Below, piece after piece: positions 10,335 through 22,187 of a DNA stretch of 64,000 nt. Position numbers and translations under genes: made by a program. The stretch's first letter is position 1. The number at the start of each line of letters is the position of its first letter. The stretch is from Tetrastigma voinierianum (lineage: Eukaryota; Streptophyta; Magnoliopsida; Vitales; Vitaceae): positions 62,001 to 126,000 of the forward strand of contig JAEQBH010005301.1 of assembly GCA_016808115.1 (NCBI GenBank), given 5' to 3'. Below the pieces are notes generated by a model that saw only the letters and a program-made list of their open reading frames with translations, was not told the origin of the DNA and made no database searches.

Positions 10335-12702
10335 AGTTAGGTCTTAAAAGCGCAAGTGCACGAGGTCGTACAAAGTAATAAAGTGGATCTATAGGATTCG
10401 GATGTATCGTTCAATGAGAGATTGAAAAGTTTAAACTTCAACTAACCTAACTACTCAAGTTCTACACTATTTGAACGTCCAGTTTAGAGAAAATTTAGTA
10501 ACCTAATAAGAATTTTAATAACTGGAATCCTACATTTAAAATAAAGGAAAAAAAAATTAAATCCTAAATAATAACTGGACTGAACCATATTATTGCTGGA
10601 AGTAGACACTGGGATTTCACTACTGTGAAATTATCAATTCCTGCATCATAATCTCATTCTATTTTCTCCTGAGTTGGAATCTGAATTTGTCAAGAGGCAA
10701 GGTAGTATAGTTTGAATTCCTCCTCTAACCATACTTTTCACTGAGTATAGATTCATGTTTATTCCTGAAACATGATTCTTATCAATTACTTGTAATTTGA
10801 TTTCTCTGTAAGATCTGGGTATTTTCTTTTCCAATACTTCATACTCATTTCTTATGACTACAGATTTCTTGCTTCCTAAGACAGGGCAAATGTTAGATTC
10901 CTACAAAATGAATGATGTCTCATCCTTAAGATCTGAAAGAGTTTTCTCTTTCCTTGATTAGATCTCATTCTAACACGGGATCAAGATCGTTCTTCTAGAC
11001 CAAGGAGAGATCTCTAATTGATTAAATTGATATATGGCTCCATTACGATCTCAAACCATGAAGCGAGTGAGGATTTATCTGAGTAACCTTTTAGAGCTCA
11101 TTAGTTTTTCAATATTAGTCTAACATGCCCCCAAGTAACTGATCTAGGCTCTCAGGAATCTCCATCTCTATGTCACTCAGAGGGCCTACTGGAAATTAGA
11201 GCCAAGCAATAGTCCTTTCATGGGTATAAGCTACTAAAATTGGGAACAACAAATTTCAAGAACAACACCATTCAAATAAATTCAACATTCAACTCATGAA
11301 ATTTTCTTCTCATCGTGCAGAAAATACCATAACTAACATCAGATCTTTCCCAACGGAAGTTGCGTTCTCGAAAACTGGATTATAGAATACAACGGGAAAT
11401 GCGGTCAGGGAAAAGGAATTTCAGCACAGCTGCGATCAATTTGAAGAAATGATTTCCAACTGATGCAGGTTCATTGAATTCAAACGATGTCGTAAAATTT
11501 CAACATTTAATTTCAACTTCAAAACTTCTTAACAAATCACTGTTTTAGATCCAGTAAACTAATCAAAAATCCTACGCTAACTCTAACCTACGAAAGAAAG
11601 AAAATAAAAATAAAAAGAAAAGAAAAATTAAAACATAATACAAAGAGTCCTCAGCTCCCCAAGTACTTTGGTTAGTTGATGTTATTTATTTGCTGCTTTT
11701 CCACTGATCATTTCTATTATAGAGCCCTAAAAGTTTGGGCTTTAAACTTCAATGTTTTTTTATGAATCCCTAAATTTAAGGCCCAGGATTTGTCTTCTCG
11801 TCGCAACCACGAAAGTTACATTGTGACAAAGTTTTGAATTTTTGTTCGCAGGTTTTACATTTCGGCAAGCAGTCATATGTCGCAACCTGTTTCATGTGTT
11901 CTTCCTTGGATTTTAATCGCGACAGTGTTTTCTTGGTCGCGACAGTGATGCTGAGCTGCTTCTTCAAATTGGTGTCACAAACCAGCTTTTCTTGTCGTGA
12001 CAGCAGTTCTATTTTGGTTCTTGTAGCAACACTATCTTGTATTATTGTCATCTGTTGCGACCAAAGTGCAGTATGACGGGGAGTTCTTAGCCATAGCATG
12101 TTTCCTTGTTGCAACTTCATTTTTAATGTTGCGACCTGGACTTTTGTGTTGGGGATGTTTTACATGTCGCGACGATAATTTACGTATCTTTGACATATTT
12201 TCTATCGCGGCCTAGTTTTCTAGTCGCGACATAGCCTTCTACCTTTAGCACGATTTATGTGTAGCGACCCATATTTCTGTCCACGACAAGACTTTTACGT
12301 GTTGTTTGATTTCGTGTCGCGACTTAAAGATCTCTGTCGCGACATCAAAACACCTTTTTAGCTTGAAGTATGTCGCAACATTGACTCTCCTTGTTACAAC
12401 CAGGTTAGTTCATCCATTAAGCATCCTCTATCACGACCTGCTGTCTTCTGTCGCGACCTAGCTCAATTGTCAACAATCAAATTATGGTGTTACAACGGGC
12501 ATTTGCGACCGCGTTTCTTTGGTAATTTAGCGGGTTTTGTCGACACTCTTTTCTCTTCTTTCTTCTTGAAAATCTCCTTTTGAATTAACTCTATAAACAC
12601 AAAGTTTGTAAATATTCCATCATTTGGCATTAAAACAGCTCTAAAAATACTATTAACAAGCCAGAAAAATGGATTAAAAATAGATGAGTTTAAGACTCAT
12701 CA
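10335..12702 (-). mobile_element. Nested LTR, ~2.37 kb, Ogre/Tat-like ends
   Basis: The minus strand begins TGATGAGTCTTAAACTCATC at 12702 and closes near 10335 with GCGCTTTTAAGACCTAACT. A similar pair of ends (TGATGAG... on one side, a GCGCAAGTG block followed by CTAACA on the other) borders the 972-bp element at 15592-16563, so the two are related. No target duplication could be found at these two edges, so the exact limits are approximate. It carries the first GTCGCGAC array. No coding region was found. Confidence 0.55.
11790..12545. repeat. GTCGCGAC palindrome array 1
   Basis: About six exact copies of the palindrome GTCGCGAC and many one-mismatch forms (GTTGCGAC, GTCGTGAC, GTAGCGAC) recur at irregular spacings of 20-60 bp, separated by T-rich linkers. 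Exact copies lie near 11933, 12166, 12220, 12318, 12340 and 12449. It belongs to the nested LTR. The motif is also the core of the array at 31390-32355. No protein-coding interpretation is supported. Confidence 0.85.
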
Positions 12703-13048
12703 ATACCCCTAAATTTAAAAAAATATCCAAATTGAGAATGGCTAAAATGCAAATTTTCGAAGTTGGAAGGGGCTCTTAACAAAAATGAAATGTTTTTGCT
12801 TCAAAAAAAAAAAAACAACAACAAAAGTTTCTTATACAATTCAACCTTCTTTCATTTTTCTTTCAAGGGAAGAATGAGTGAGCGGGTTTTCAAAGGGGAT
12901 TTTAAACGAGGAAGAAACATCCACCCCAAGTAAGTATTTCTTTTCCATCTCTAGTTTGAAGCATGTGATGTGTTTAGGAGTGAAAAAAATCTTTGAGAGA
13001 AGAAAGGTAAGTGAAAAGGTTTTATACTATTTTTGGAGATTTATGATA

Positions 13049-13500
13049 TCTCCTTATTCAACCGTTGGATTGATTTAGAATTTGGATATATTTGAGATAA
13101 GAAAATGATCTACAATATGAACGGTGAAGATCATGTTTTAAGGTTTGAGTTGAGAGTTATTCTTGTTTGAAACAAACAATTTTGGAAATTAGTTTTAGTT
13201 TCGGTAAGATTAGTGCAAGCCTTCATTCTCCTTATTCAACCGTTGGATTGCTTTTAATTTTGGATATATTTGATATAGGACAATGATCTACGATCTGAAA
13301 GGTTCAGATCATGTTTAGGGTTTCAGATGAGATTTATACTCATTTACAACAAGCAGTTTTTGAAATCGGTTTCAGTTTTTGTAAGTTTAGTGTAAGCCTT
13401 TGATCTCCTTATTCAACCGTTGGATTGCATTGAAATTTGGATATGTTTTATATAAGACTTTGATCTAAGTTATGAACGGTGACGATCGGATTTTATGACT
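13049..13500. repeat. ~177-bp tandem repeat, 2.5 units
   Basis: TCTCCTTATTCAACCGTTGG recurs at 13049, 13227 and 13404, so the period is 177-178 bp. Each unit also has TTTGGATATATTTGA, GATCTA and GAACGGTGA-GATCA. The last unit is cut short near 13500. It sits inside the outer 10176-14840 insertion. Confidence 0.9.
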
Positions 13501-13919
13501 TGAGGAAGCAAATATTGGAGCAAAATCGTGGCAGTGATCAAACTACATTTAAATTAGTTTGGAAAAGAGAGTAATAATTGAGGCCAAATTATTCAAAGAG
13601 CAATAATAATAATATTAGTAAGTTTAAAATAATAAATAAGTAAATTAAAATAACATTGAAGAAAAGAAATAATAGTTCGGATAGTGTAGGTTTTTTTCTT
13701 TTATTTGTTTTAGGTAAGCGTAGATATGAGTGAGTTTAATTATGGAGTGGTATCATTCAAGTTTAAATTATATACATGGATCAAATACAAGTTTTGTTTG
13801 GAAAATGGATATGAAAATGTTCATGATAGGGATTGAAAGTTATGAAGACATATTTTTGTATTTTTCTAAATTTGGAAACATGAAGGGAATATTTTGGTTT
13901 TTATAGCCTTCATCAATGG

Positions 13920-14155
13920 GTATAAACTTGACAAATATGGCACTGGTCAATAGGTATAAACTTGACAAATCTGACCTTGGTCAACGGGTTATAGTAGTTG
14001 ACAAAATGACCATTGTCAACAAGTTAGAATAGTTGACATTTTATTTGAAAGAAATATGTTTTGAGAACCAATAGTGTAAGTATTTTGGAATAGCCCTTGT
14101 CAACGAGTTAGAATAGTTGAAATTTTATTTGAAACAAATCTTTTGAGAACCATGA
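13920..14155. repeat. Short direct repeats with GTTGAC words
   Basis: Two 40-bp units with GGTATAAACTTGACAAAT are followed by two units of about 84 bp sharing GTTAGAATAGTTGA, ATTTTATTTGAAA and TTGAGAACCA. They are part of the outer LTR-like insertion. Confidence 0.75.
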
Positions 14156-14845
14156 GTATATGTGTTTTAAAATAATTGTGGATTTGATTATGATGTGGAA
14201 TTGTTTGAAAAACATAAAATATGATGAATATCAGTTTGAAATATATTTATATCTTATTTATTTGTACTCAAGGATTTTATGAGATTTATGAGAAAAAGAA
14301 AAAAATATGTTATATCTCCAATTTTGTTAATTTAAAATATTTGATCCATGAAAATGTATTAAAATTCCTTATTGGGCTTTTATCTCACTCTTTATTGTTA
14401 ATCATTTTCAGGTGCCCTAAACCTTGGCAAAGAGTGATTTTGGGGTAAGCAATTATGGAAGTTGAGAACTATTTTCAGTTGGTATTTGTTGGAAATACTT
14501 AGGATTGTTGGACTACTTCAATGCTTTGGGAATTAATGTTTGCAAATTTTCATTGAAAGAATTTTATGTTACTAGAATGTTGCATTTTAAGATTATTAGT
14601 TTTGAAAAATTTTATCATATTGGAAGATGTTGATTCAATGACATTTTGTTATACTTTGGAAGATTTTATACCTTTGGGGGATTTTGATTTTATGAAATTA
14701 GTTTAATTCTTCTTGTGAGCATATTCAAGACAAACAAAATTTATAAACAGAACTTTTGAATATGTGATTTAAAGGTAGGATTGTAGAACCCTATATGTGA
14801 ATGGACTGTAATGCCCTTGGTTCGAAGTTAGGTTATTACAAAGAA

Positions 14846-15591
14846 TCAATAACTTGTGGAAAATACTTTTCGTAAATTTTAATAACTTGTAATGCATTAG
14901 AGATATGGAAACATTGGAGAATGCTAAAAATAATCTCATCTAAAACTAAATTAGAGGTATTTCTAATCCTTGCAAAATAATCAAATAGTGGTTATTTTAA
15001 TTATAGATGACTTTTGAAGAATCTATAAGATAGTTGAGCACTAGAGTGCTAGTTTTTTTTTATATTTATTTATTTTGTATTACATTATTATAATATTATT
15101 ATAGTATTATGTTCTCATGAATCTAATAATATAGACTTTATGCACCTTATCAGTAGAACCCGCCCTCCTATTACCCTGTATTTTAAGATTTTGTTTATAG
15201 AACTTGGATTTGTATTTGAAGTTGAAGACTCCTCAAGACATGATCGACATGCATTCAACCTTTTTTAACCAGAATCATTGTAAGACACGTTTTAACACTT
15301 CAAGTTTTTTCTTCATTTTCTCTTTTAGCGTGGCAACACCTAACCATGCTTCAAGTTCATGTCTAAGGACAGGACAAGAGGACTGTAGATAACATCAAGA
15401 AATTTTGGTCTAACTTATTATAAGCTTAAAATTCTTCCTGTTGTAACATTTTACACTGAGTTTGCATCCAAGAATAAGGGGACAGAAACTAAGTGGACAA
15501 TGTTAATAAATTTTCTTTAAATTGTTATACACTAAAATCTTATATGATGTCTTATCCCCGGTGCCACTTCTTTTTTAACACATTATATTTG
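14846..15591. other. Duplicon copy 1, second block
   Basis: The sequence resumes the match to copy 2: ATCAATAACTTGTGG corresponds to 61490-61505, and 15135-15560 matches 61730-62180 with words such as AGAACC-CCCTCC, CTTCAAGTTCATGTCTAAG, TTTTGGTCTAACTTATT and GGGACAGAAAC. No open frame is shared between the copies. The block ends with ATTTG (15587-15591), the left target duplication of the next element. Confidence 0.6.
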
Positions 15592-16563
15592 TGATGAGTA
15601 TCATTTATACTTATTTTATCCCTTTATTTTGCTTAATTTTTAGTATTTTTATTATATAAATAAATGTTCTCATGTTCTAAATATTCAATTTTGTGTTTAG
15701 GTCAATTATTGGATGGAGCGAATCATAAATGAGCAAAATTGAAGAAAATTCAGCAAAGTCATTATACATCTGAAACAAACATATGATCTTTCCAACTGCA
15801 TGATAACCTCCCATGGCTCCCCCACTTGCATGGACACATTCTAGACTTCGAGAGCTTTCCGTAGAGTCCAAAATCATCTAATTCGGAGTCTGGATGAGTA
15901 AGATATGAAGGAAGTAGTGAAGATGTACAATTGAAGACAAAGTTGAGCTACTGACCTAGTGGAGGCCAAATCATGCCGTGGCGTGAGTCGTGGCGTGATT
16001 TGGCTTAGACAACTTCATTGATGCCCCATTTTCCGCCACACCACAGCGTTGATCTATCACTGCAGTGTGGATGTCAAGGTCCAAAATTTTGTTGAAGCCT
16101 AAGGCAAATCTCTTTTGGGGGAAATCGGTTATTAGCCTTGAAGAAGCAGAAGAAGAATGAGATTTAAAAAGAAGAAATGAGTTTCATCTACACTCTTCTT
16201 ATCTTTTCTTGTTTTTCCTCATTTTTTATGGCTATATTTCTCCCCTCCATTAGTTAATCTCATTTTTTAGGGTTTTGATGTAGTCTAAATAATGAACCAT
16301 GGTATTTAACTTTGATTTTTTTAATTACATTTTCTCTTCGCATGTTAGTGATCTTAATTTAGGATTTCTTTTGGTTAGTTTGTTTTCCATTTCTTTTTCA
16401 CGTTTTTGTTCATCCAAATAAAGTTATGACTATTTTAATTTCGGTACTTAATAGCTCAATTCTCATGGGACGATACTTATACTTTCATTATATTACTTGA
16501 GGTGACACATACACTTGCGCACAAAGGCGCATATAATTTTAGAGACATGTTTTGGGACTAACA
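15592..16563 (-). mobile_element. Solo LTR or TRIM-like element, 972 bp (TSD ATTTG)
   Basis: It begins TG (TGATGAGTATC) at 15592, ends CA (GGGACTAACA) at 16563, and is flanked by ATTTG at 15587-15591 and 16564-16568. Copy 2 of the duplicon lacks it. The right end has the GCGCA block and GTCCCATGAGAATTGAGC on the minus strand that also mark the related LTR starting at 10335. A 66-codon minus frame at 15677-15877 shows no known domain. Since only one terminal unit is present, a solo LTR is the simplest reading. Confidence 0.8.
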
Positions 16564-17861
16564 ATTTGCATCTGATTTAACTAAGATTGGAATCAAGATA
16601 ACAAGTTCCGACAAGAAGGCAAATCTTTTGAGCATGAGGCATTGTGTTTACAGCCTTGACCATACAGAATAGGAAAAAGCAGAGAGGTGAAAGCAGTGTT
16701 AGATTTTCTATGAAAGCCCTCTATTCTATTCTCAAGCCAGATTGTGTCATGTCCTCTCCTTCAAAAAATATTTTGGAACCCATATATTCAGTTTAAGGTG
16801 AGTATTCAGAGGTTGGGGTAAGTTCTTGAATTTGGACTAGATTCAAAAAAAAGGTTGGTCATTTGTGAATGACAAACTTAGAGAACTTTGACCTGAAAAA
16901 ATTGTGTTTCTTCATGAAGAAGAATTATCATTATATCATTATAATACAAGCTGATTTTTTGTCCTAAAGTTAGCTGAACTATCATTATATCAATAAGAGA
17001 TTTAACCTACAATTATTACATCTTAATTATGAAAAGAAAACAAATTCTAAAGTTGTACATTAAATAATCAGCTTGTTGACTAAATGTCAATGCCAATTAA
17101 ATGGCCAGCTTGATAATTGAATGTCAATGAAATGTTGATTCGAATATTAACTTTCTAATTGAATACCTATTAAATGCTAAATAAGGATTCCTTTGACAGT
17201 GAGCAATATGCTCTTTGCAAAGAAGAAGCAATCAAGGAGACTCTTCTAAGGTGGCATGACTCATATGAAGAAATGAAGAGCTCAAACTGTGGGCTTAAGG
17301 ACTTTCCTCAATTATCTCAAATTTGTGGCTAAGGGTTACATAGGTGAAAGCTTTATGCCTTTTGTTCATTCTCTAGATTGGACGAGTTTCTGTTGAGGGA
17401 AGGAGTAGTTTCAACTTTTCCCCTCCTTTTTTTGTACTTTTGTCTCTTGGCCCCTATTGTATAAATTATGTGTATTCTTGTTTGCTACTTCTATTTGTGC
17501 TTTTAATATTTCTCTTTTTGGCCTCTCAAAGCAAAGGAAGAACCAAAAGATATCATAAGGAAATCTATCTTAAGAAAAACAGAATAAAGATCATCCTATA
17601 TGAAATTTTAGGCTAGTTCGCCATTCTCATAAATATATCAAAAATCCAGCATAGGAGATGATTTTGCAGCTTAGGCAAGAAGCATGGCCCATAAAATAAC
17701 CACATCCACCTAAACTCAGCTGGACATTTATCTTAAACAACTGGCCACAACTCCTAAACTGCCCCCTTCCCTGAAGATACATGTGTAATTACACTAATTT
17801 CTTTCTAGCCAACAACTTTGCATCAGAAAAATATATTTATTGGGAATTTTCAAAAGACTAA
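16564..17861. other. Duplicon copy 1, third block
   Basis: The start (16570-16640, with GATAACAAGTTC and AGAAGGCAA) matches 62200-62270. Beyond that the match is not evident by eye. Around 17190-17340 a short plus-strand stretch reads as a protein-like fragment (KEEAIKETLLRWHDSYEE) of unknown origin ending in a stop; it may be gene debris. The block closes with TAA, one target duplication of the following MITE. Confidence 0.45.
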
Positions 17862-18302
17862 GGTGGCATTTGTTTTTTTGGTTTTTTGTTGAAAGTAATT
17901 TTCTTTCAGCCTTCAACATGTTTGTTTTTCAACTTTTTCATGACTTTTTGCTAAAATTTTGAATTTTTTGTTGAATAGAAAAAACCAAAATACTTAGCTT
18001 CTTAACTTTTTCTTAATGCTCTTTTTAAATGTTTTATTCTATTAAGAAAAAGCTAGATATTCAAATATGAGAAAATCATATACTTTATTATTTAATTGAA
18101 ACTCTCTCATTTTTTGCTTGTTAATTAAATAAAAACACTTGTATTTTTTAATTTTTATTTAATATTTATTTTTTCAAAATGTAGATAAAAATTAAAAGAT
18201 TGATTTTTTTAGGAAAAATGAACAAGCTAAATACTTAATCTTATTAAGCACTATTCAGAACAAAAGTTATATTTAACATTAAGTAAAAAAAAATATGCCC
18301 CC
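17862..18302. mobile_element. PIF/Harbinger-like MITE, 441 bp (TSD TAA)
   Basis: The left end is GGTGGCATTTGTTTTTTTGG and the right end, reverse complemented, is GGGGGCATATTTTTTTTTAC. TAA flanks both sides (17859-17861 and 18303-18305). TAA duplications and GG-starting inverted ends fit the PIF/Harbinger superfamily. There is no coding capacity, so it is non-autonomous. A relative with nearly the same ends is at 22935-24138. Confidence 0.75.
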
Positions 18303-18441
18303 TAACTCTTTTAACCTCTTCCATTTCCTAAAATCAATGACACCTTTGCAAACCTCCTTGCAACTCGCAAGTAAACAAACCAGGTGATTTTCACATATCC
18401 AATCTCTAATGTTTTCTCAAGTAATGCCAAACCCTAAGTAA

Positions 18442-18557
18442 TATTATGAAAGAGACTTTATTATTATTGAGAGAGTTGAGGTATATAGATATACCAATAC
18501 AAGGACAAAAAGGTAAAAGTATAGAGACAATAAAGGAATTTAAATATACTCTAATCA
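18442..18557 (-). repeat. 3' LTR of copia A
   Basis: It matches 21442-21530, 21562-21681 and 26525-26641: TATTATGAAAGAGAC, TTATTATTGAGAGAGTTGAG, TATACCAATACAAGG, then AATATACTCTAA. It is short for a copia LTR. Confidence 0.8.
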
Positions 18558-19460
18558 CGGCCTAAAGAGATGGTGTACGGGAAATAACACCAAACTTGTT
18601 ACATAAGGAAATGAGGCGAGTAGAGATAGAAATTTGGTAAAATCTCTAATGTTTGGTCATCGGAGGAGACATGACAACCGCGAAATCAACGGCTATCAAG
18701 CAGTCTAGAAACAGTGATAAATCATCGTGGAGTGTTTTCTTCTGCAAAAGTGAAGACGAGTTAGCGAAGAGATAAGTAACATCAAGGTTGTTCGAGAAGG
18801 GTGTAGAGGGAATTTGCTGGGACAAAAGTTAAAATGATAGCGTTCAACCCTGACCAGCGGGACACAATACATAGGATGATGGTTGAATGGGGGAGGGGGT
18901 TGAATGTTGAGCCCAGGAAAACATTCGCCACAAACTTGACATGACGGGACACAAATTTTTTTTAGAGTGGGGTCAAAACAGAGGAAGACACTCTAAGTAA
19001 GGGACTAGCCAAGAAAGACATACAAACTAGATTTGGGGTCAAGTTTGTGGTAAGAGTAGGGACACAACCAAGGAAAATATAAACAACCGAAGTCATGGAG
19101 TTTGGATGGGTCGGGAACTTTATGGGATAAGTTTTCAAACCAGGAACTAAGAGACAGACCAACTTTGGGCATTCAATTGATCAAATAAACAGTTGTAGCA
19201 AAAGAATACGGCCAAAAGGTTAGAGTAATGGAGGCCTGATGCAAGAGAGTGAGACCCATTTCGAGAATATGTCGATGTCGGAGTTCAAAATACCCATTAT
19301 GTTCTGAAGTATAGGGAGGTGTAGTGAGTTGGGTTCTACCATGGAGTTACAAGGAAGGCGAAAAATTTAGGAATTCACCGTGCTCGATGTAAAGTGTTTT
19401 AATGGTGGTGGTGAAATAATTTTCAATAAGTTGGCAGAACCTTAAGGTTGAATGAACATC

Positions 19461-20307
19461 TTATTTACGACGTAATGGATAAAACCATATATACTTTTTG
19501 AAATGGTCAACAAAAATAAAATAGTAATGAAAACCATCAGAAGAGGAAACGAGTGAGGTCCACACATCAGAAAATATGACATCAAGTGGAAAGGAAGAGG
19601 TGATGCTTGATTTAACAAAAGGTGACTTGTGGCTTTTGTTAATATTACAGGAGTTACAAGAGAATGAACATAAATGTTCTTCAGGAAAAGAAATACTTAG
19701 ACCACTAAGAAATTTTTGAAAAATTGGCAAGGACGGATGACTGAGATGACCATGCTACATAGAATGGCGAGGAGGGCCAAGACTAAGGATGGCCAGAGAT
19801 AGGGCTGAAGGCGAAGGGGACTGACTTTGGCGATAATAAACAACATTGTCGCTGCCCATAAACGAGAGTGACCCGGTGACGATCCACGCACTTGAAAGAA
19901 AGATTCAAAGAATAGGACATTAATAAGGTTATCGACACAAAGAGACGAGACCGAAATAAGATTCTTAGACATGGAAAGCATATGTAGGACATTAGAAAAA
20001 ATAAAGGTCTTGAGGAGAGAGGCAGGGAGAAAGGCCAATGTTGGCAATGGTAAACTGAGCCATCGCAATAATCACACTATCGGTGGTATCTTGGGCATGA
20101 AGGCGAGCCATGATCGTGAGTCACTTGTTGAGAGGCGCCCGAATCAACAACCCAATTTAAAGAGATACCAGGAGTGGAGGGATGGACTGAAGTGTGGGAA
20201 TAAGGTGTAGTGAAGGCCGAGGGCGGAGTAAGGGCAGAAGTGGGTGGAAGAGAGCTGAGTGCCAAGGTGGGTAGACCTTCATTGTGACGAGTGCAGGTTA
20301 TACCCAT
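19461..20307 (-). pseudogene. Copia protease and integrase N-terminal region
   Basis: Minus-strand frames, broken by shifts, give the aspartic protease motif WVVDSGAS near 20150, then NVLHMLSMSKNLISVSSL near 19970, the usual copia segment after protease. They are followed by FSCNSC-NKSHKSPF, DVIFSDVWTS and HYYFIFVDHFKKYIWFYPL near 19470-19650, which is the start of the rve integrase core with its first Asp. The integrase stops at about 19461 and nothing of the C-terminal part or of RT follows. The protein would process the polyprotein and insert the cDNA; here it cannot be made. Confidence 0.85.
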
Positions 20308-20329
20308 AAGCTAGCGCCTAAGTAGCGGC

Positions 20330-21400
20330 TATGCATTGTGGCCCGGTGGAGCGGTGTCATGGAGACATAGGAGGAACATCCCCAAGGTAGTGATGCCCGA
20401 GGTAGTGGTTATGCATTTGGGGCGATGTATTCAGATTCCGCAGACAATGGAAGGACCACTTGAGGTAGTCGATAGTGCGTGTTTGGTTGATAATCTTGGA
20501 GTTGGGTGTCAGGTAGGGACCATGATTGCTTAAACTGGTTATGGTTCTTGTCACCACGGTTGTGCGATCGACGATGGGAAGAAGGGCCCAGTCGAGGTAA
20601 CCAGGGAAGTGGCCGGAGTAGCAGCAGGCAGTGTTGAAGAAACTGAGAGTTGTAGTTGGGCCTTGTAATTAAGTAAGTGCTTAAACAATTCCTCAAACGT
20701 AATAGGAGTTTCTCAAACTTATAGGGTATGGGATATGTTCAAGTAGGTCGAGTCAAGTCCGTTCAAGATAGGGATGGACAACTCATCAAACTCAACAGGG
20801 ACATTCATGAGAACCAAGGAGTCAATGTTGTGTATGACATCTTGCATATAGGTTGTAATGGTTCAATTACCTTGTTAAGGGTTGGCAAGATTCTGGCAAT
20901 GGATCATGATCCGTCCTTGCAAAGGAGAGGTATATGTCTTCTCGAGAGTAGTCCACGCATCCCAAGAAGTAGTGGAGGTAGAGATAAACTACACCAGGGT
21001 GGCAGAGATGGACCCAATAATTGCATTGAGAAGAAATTGGTATTGTCAAAGCCAGAGAGTATGATGCAGATTTGGGGAGGGAGAAGCAGCATCGAGTAGA
21101 GTTGCCATTGCCAGAGGACACGGTTATGAGCCATCGACGAATCCAAGTAAAACATACCTGAATAGGAGATATGTGAATTAGAGACGCCAGGCCAAATAAT
21201 TCGTGGCTATGAGTTTTAGCAGTGTTTGGGCACTAACATTGAGAACGATTAAGTTCTAAGACGGATCAGTCTCATTCAAGACTATTGGACGAACGAGGAG
21301 GCACGACGGCAGTGGTGGAAGAAGATTCGTCGGCCATTGAGAAGGATAAGGACTAACAAAGAAGTCGGATCATTAGTAGCAGCGGTTGCGGTGGCAGCGA
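20330..21400 (-). pseudogene. Copia gag (UBN2-type) region
   Basis: On the minus strand, pieces in different frames read as a copia gag: WTTLEKTYTSPLQGRIM near 20960, TITTYMQDVIHNIDSL and NVPVEFDELSIPILNGLDS near 20760-20870. The stretch near 20420-20690 is Pro/Ser/His-rich, as in the low-complexity tail between gag and protease. Many stops and shifts are present. The equivalent region of copia B is 25430-26430. Confidence 0.75.
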
Positions 21401-21428
21401 CAACTAGGGTTTTTACTGTTAAGCTTAT

Positions 21429-21440
21429 GGCTCTCATACC
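21429..21440 (-). promoter_or_regulatory. PBS of copia A (initiator Met tRNA type)
   Basis: The minus strand reads GGTATGAGAGCC directly after the 5' LTR, one change from the plant copia consensus GGTATCAGAGCC that is complementary to the 3' end of initiator Met tRNA. It fixes the minus-strand orientation. Confidence 0.85.
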
Positions 21441-21441
21441 C

Positions 21442-21530
21442 TATTATGAAAGAGACTTAATTATTATTGAGAGAGTTGAGTAAGGTAAAAGCATAGAGAC
21501 GATAAAAGGAATCCTAAATATACTCTAATA
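21442..21530 (-). repeat. 5' LTR of copia A
   Basis: It starts TATTATGAAAGAGAC and ends AATATACTCTAATA. About 25 bp of the middle (the TATACCAATACAAGG part) is missing compared with the other three LTRs, so it carries an internal deletion. Confidence 0.8.
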
Positions 21531-21745
21531 AGTAAGAAATGTATTTTGCTAACACATATTCTATTATGAAAGAGACTTTATTATTATTGAAAGAGTTGAA
21601 GTATATAAATATACCAATAAGAGACGAAAAGGTAAAGCGTGAAACGATAAAAAAATCCAGGTACCTTATAAGTAGCAACACCAATTTTTGTTATATAGGG
21701 AAGGAGCGAGTAGAGATAGAATTTAGTAGAGCATCGACAAGGCGT

Positions 21746-21943
21746 TCACCGGCGGAGACATAGGCAACCACATGGCTTCAAGCGGCCCAAGACAGGTTCA
21801 TGAACAAATGAGTAATCAATCGCCAGTGTTTCATGTGAGTGAAAGACAAGATTCGTAAATAGATAAATAGTGGCACAGGTTGTCAGGAACAAAGTAGAGC
21901 GAGGATTGCATTGGAATGAGATTCTGACAAGCGGAGACTTCAC
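21746..21943 (-). pseudogene. Copia RNase H C-terminal fragment
   Basis: The minus frame contains NLVFHSHETLAIDYSFVHE, the decayed form of the copia RNase H end (xNPVFHxRxKHIxIDxHFVRE). It lies just upstream of the 3' LTR, as expected for the end of pol. Confidence 0.75.
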
Positions 21944-22187
21944 CCATTCTGATTTGGTAGTAGCGTGATGTGATAATCATGATGTAGCCTCAGTGGAAGG
22001 CCAGGTCGCGATGTTTGAGGAGTATCTTCAAGAAGCCAGATACTAAGGGATCTCGTGTCATTAAGATAATGAAGTGGACGTTTGGCCAGCTCCTGATAGT
22101 GTTGGGCGACTCATGTCGTAAACTAGGAGAGTTTGTTGATTAAGAAGGAAATATCCAGCGAGTCATCAGGAATGTAGAGACCATCGA

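Larger units (their letters stand above)
10176..14840 (-). mobile_element. LTR insertion, 4665 bp, composite (TSD AAGAA)
   Basis: The segment begins TG (10176), ends CA (14839-14840) and is flanked by AAGAA at 10171-10175 and 14841-14845. The homologous region at 61480-61510 runs across the junction without it, which confirms the insertion. On the minus strand it begins TGTAATAACCTAACTTCG, a start like those of gypsy LTRs. There is no coding region. It holds a nested 2.37-kb LTR (10335-12702). Without that, the outer unit is about 2.3 kb, consistent with a solo LTR that contains internal tandem repeats (13049-13500 and 13940-14150). Confidence 0.8.
18442..21530 (-). mobile_element. Ty1/copia retrotransposon A, internally deleted (TSD AGTAA)
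   Basis: The element is flanked by AGTAA at 18437-18441 and 21531-21535. Short LTRs of about 90-116 bp lie at 18442-18557 (3' LTR) and 21442-21530 (5' LTR). A primer-binding site complementary to initiator Met tRNA sits beside the 5' LTR. On the minus strand the order is LTR, PBS, gag, protease, pre-integrase/integrase start, LTR. Reverse transcriptase and RNase H are absent, which explains the 3.1-kb length against roughly 4.5-5 kb for a full copia element. All reading frames are broken, so it is dead. Its nearest neighbour is copia element B, 31 bp to the right. Confidence 0.88.

Noticed and set aside
11776..12120. Overlapping frames on both strands in the palindrome array
   Set aside because: The octamer keeps frames open on both strands; they are shadows of the repeat.
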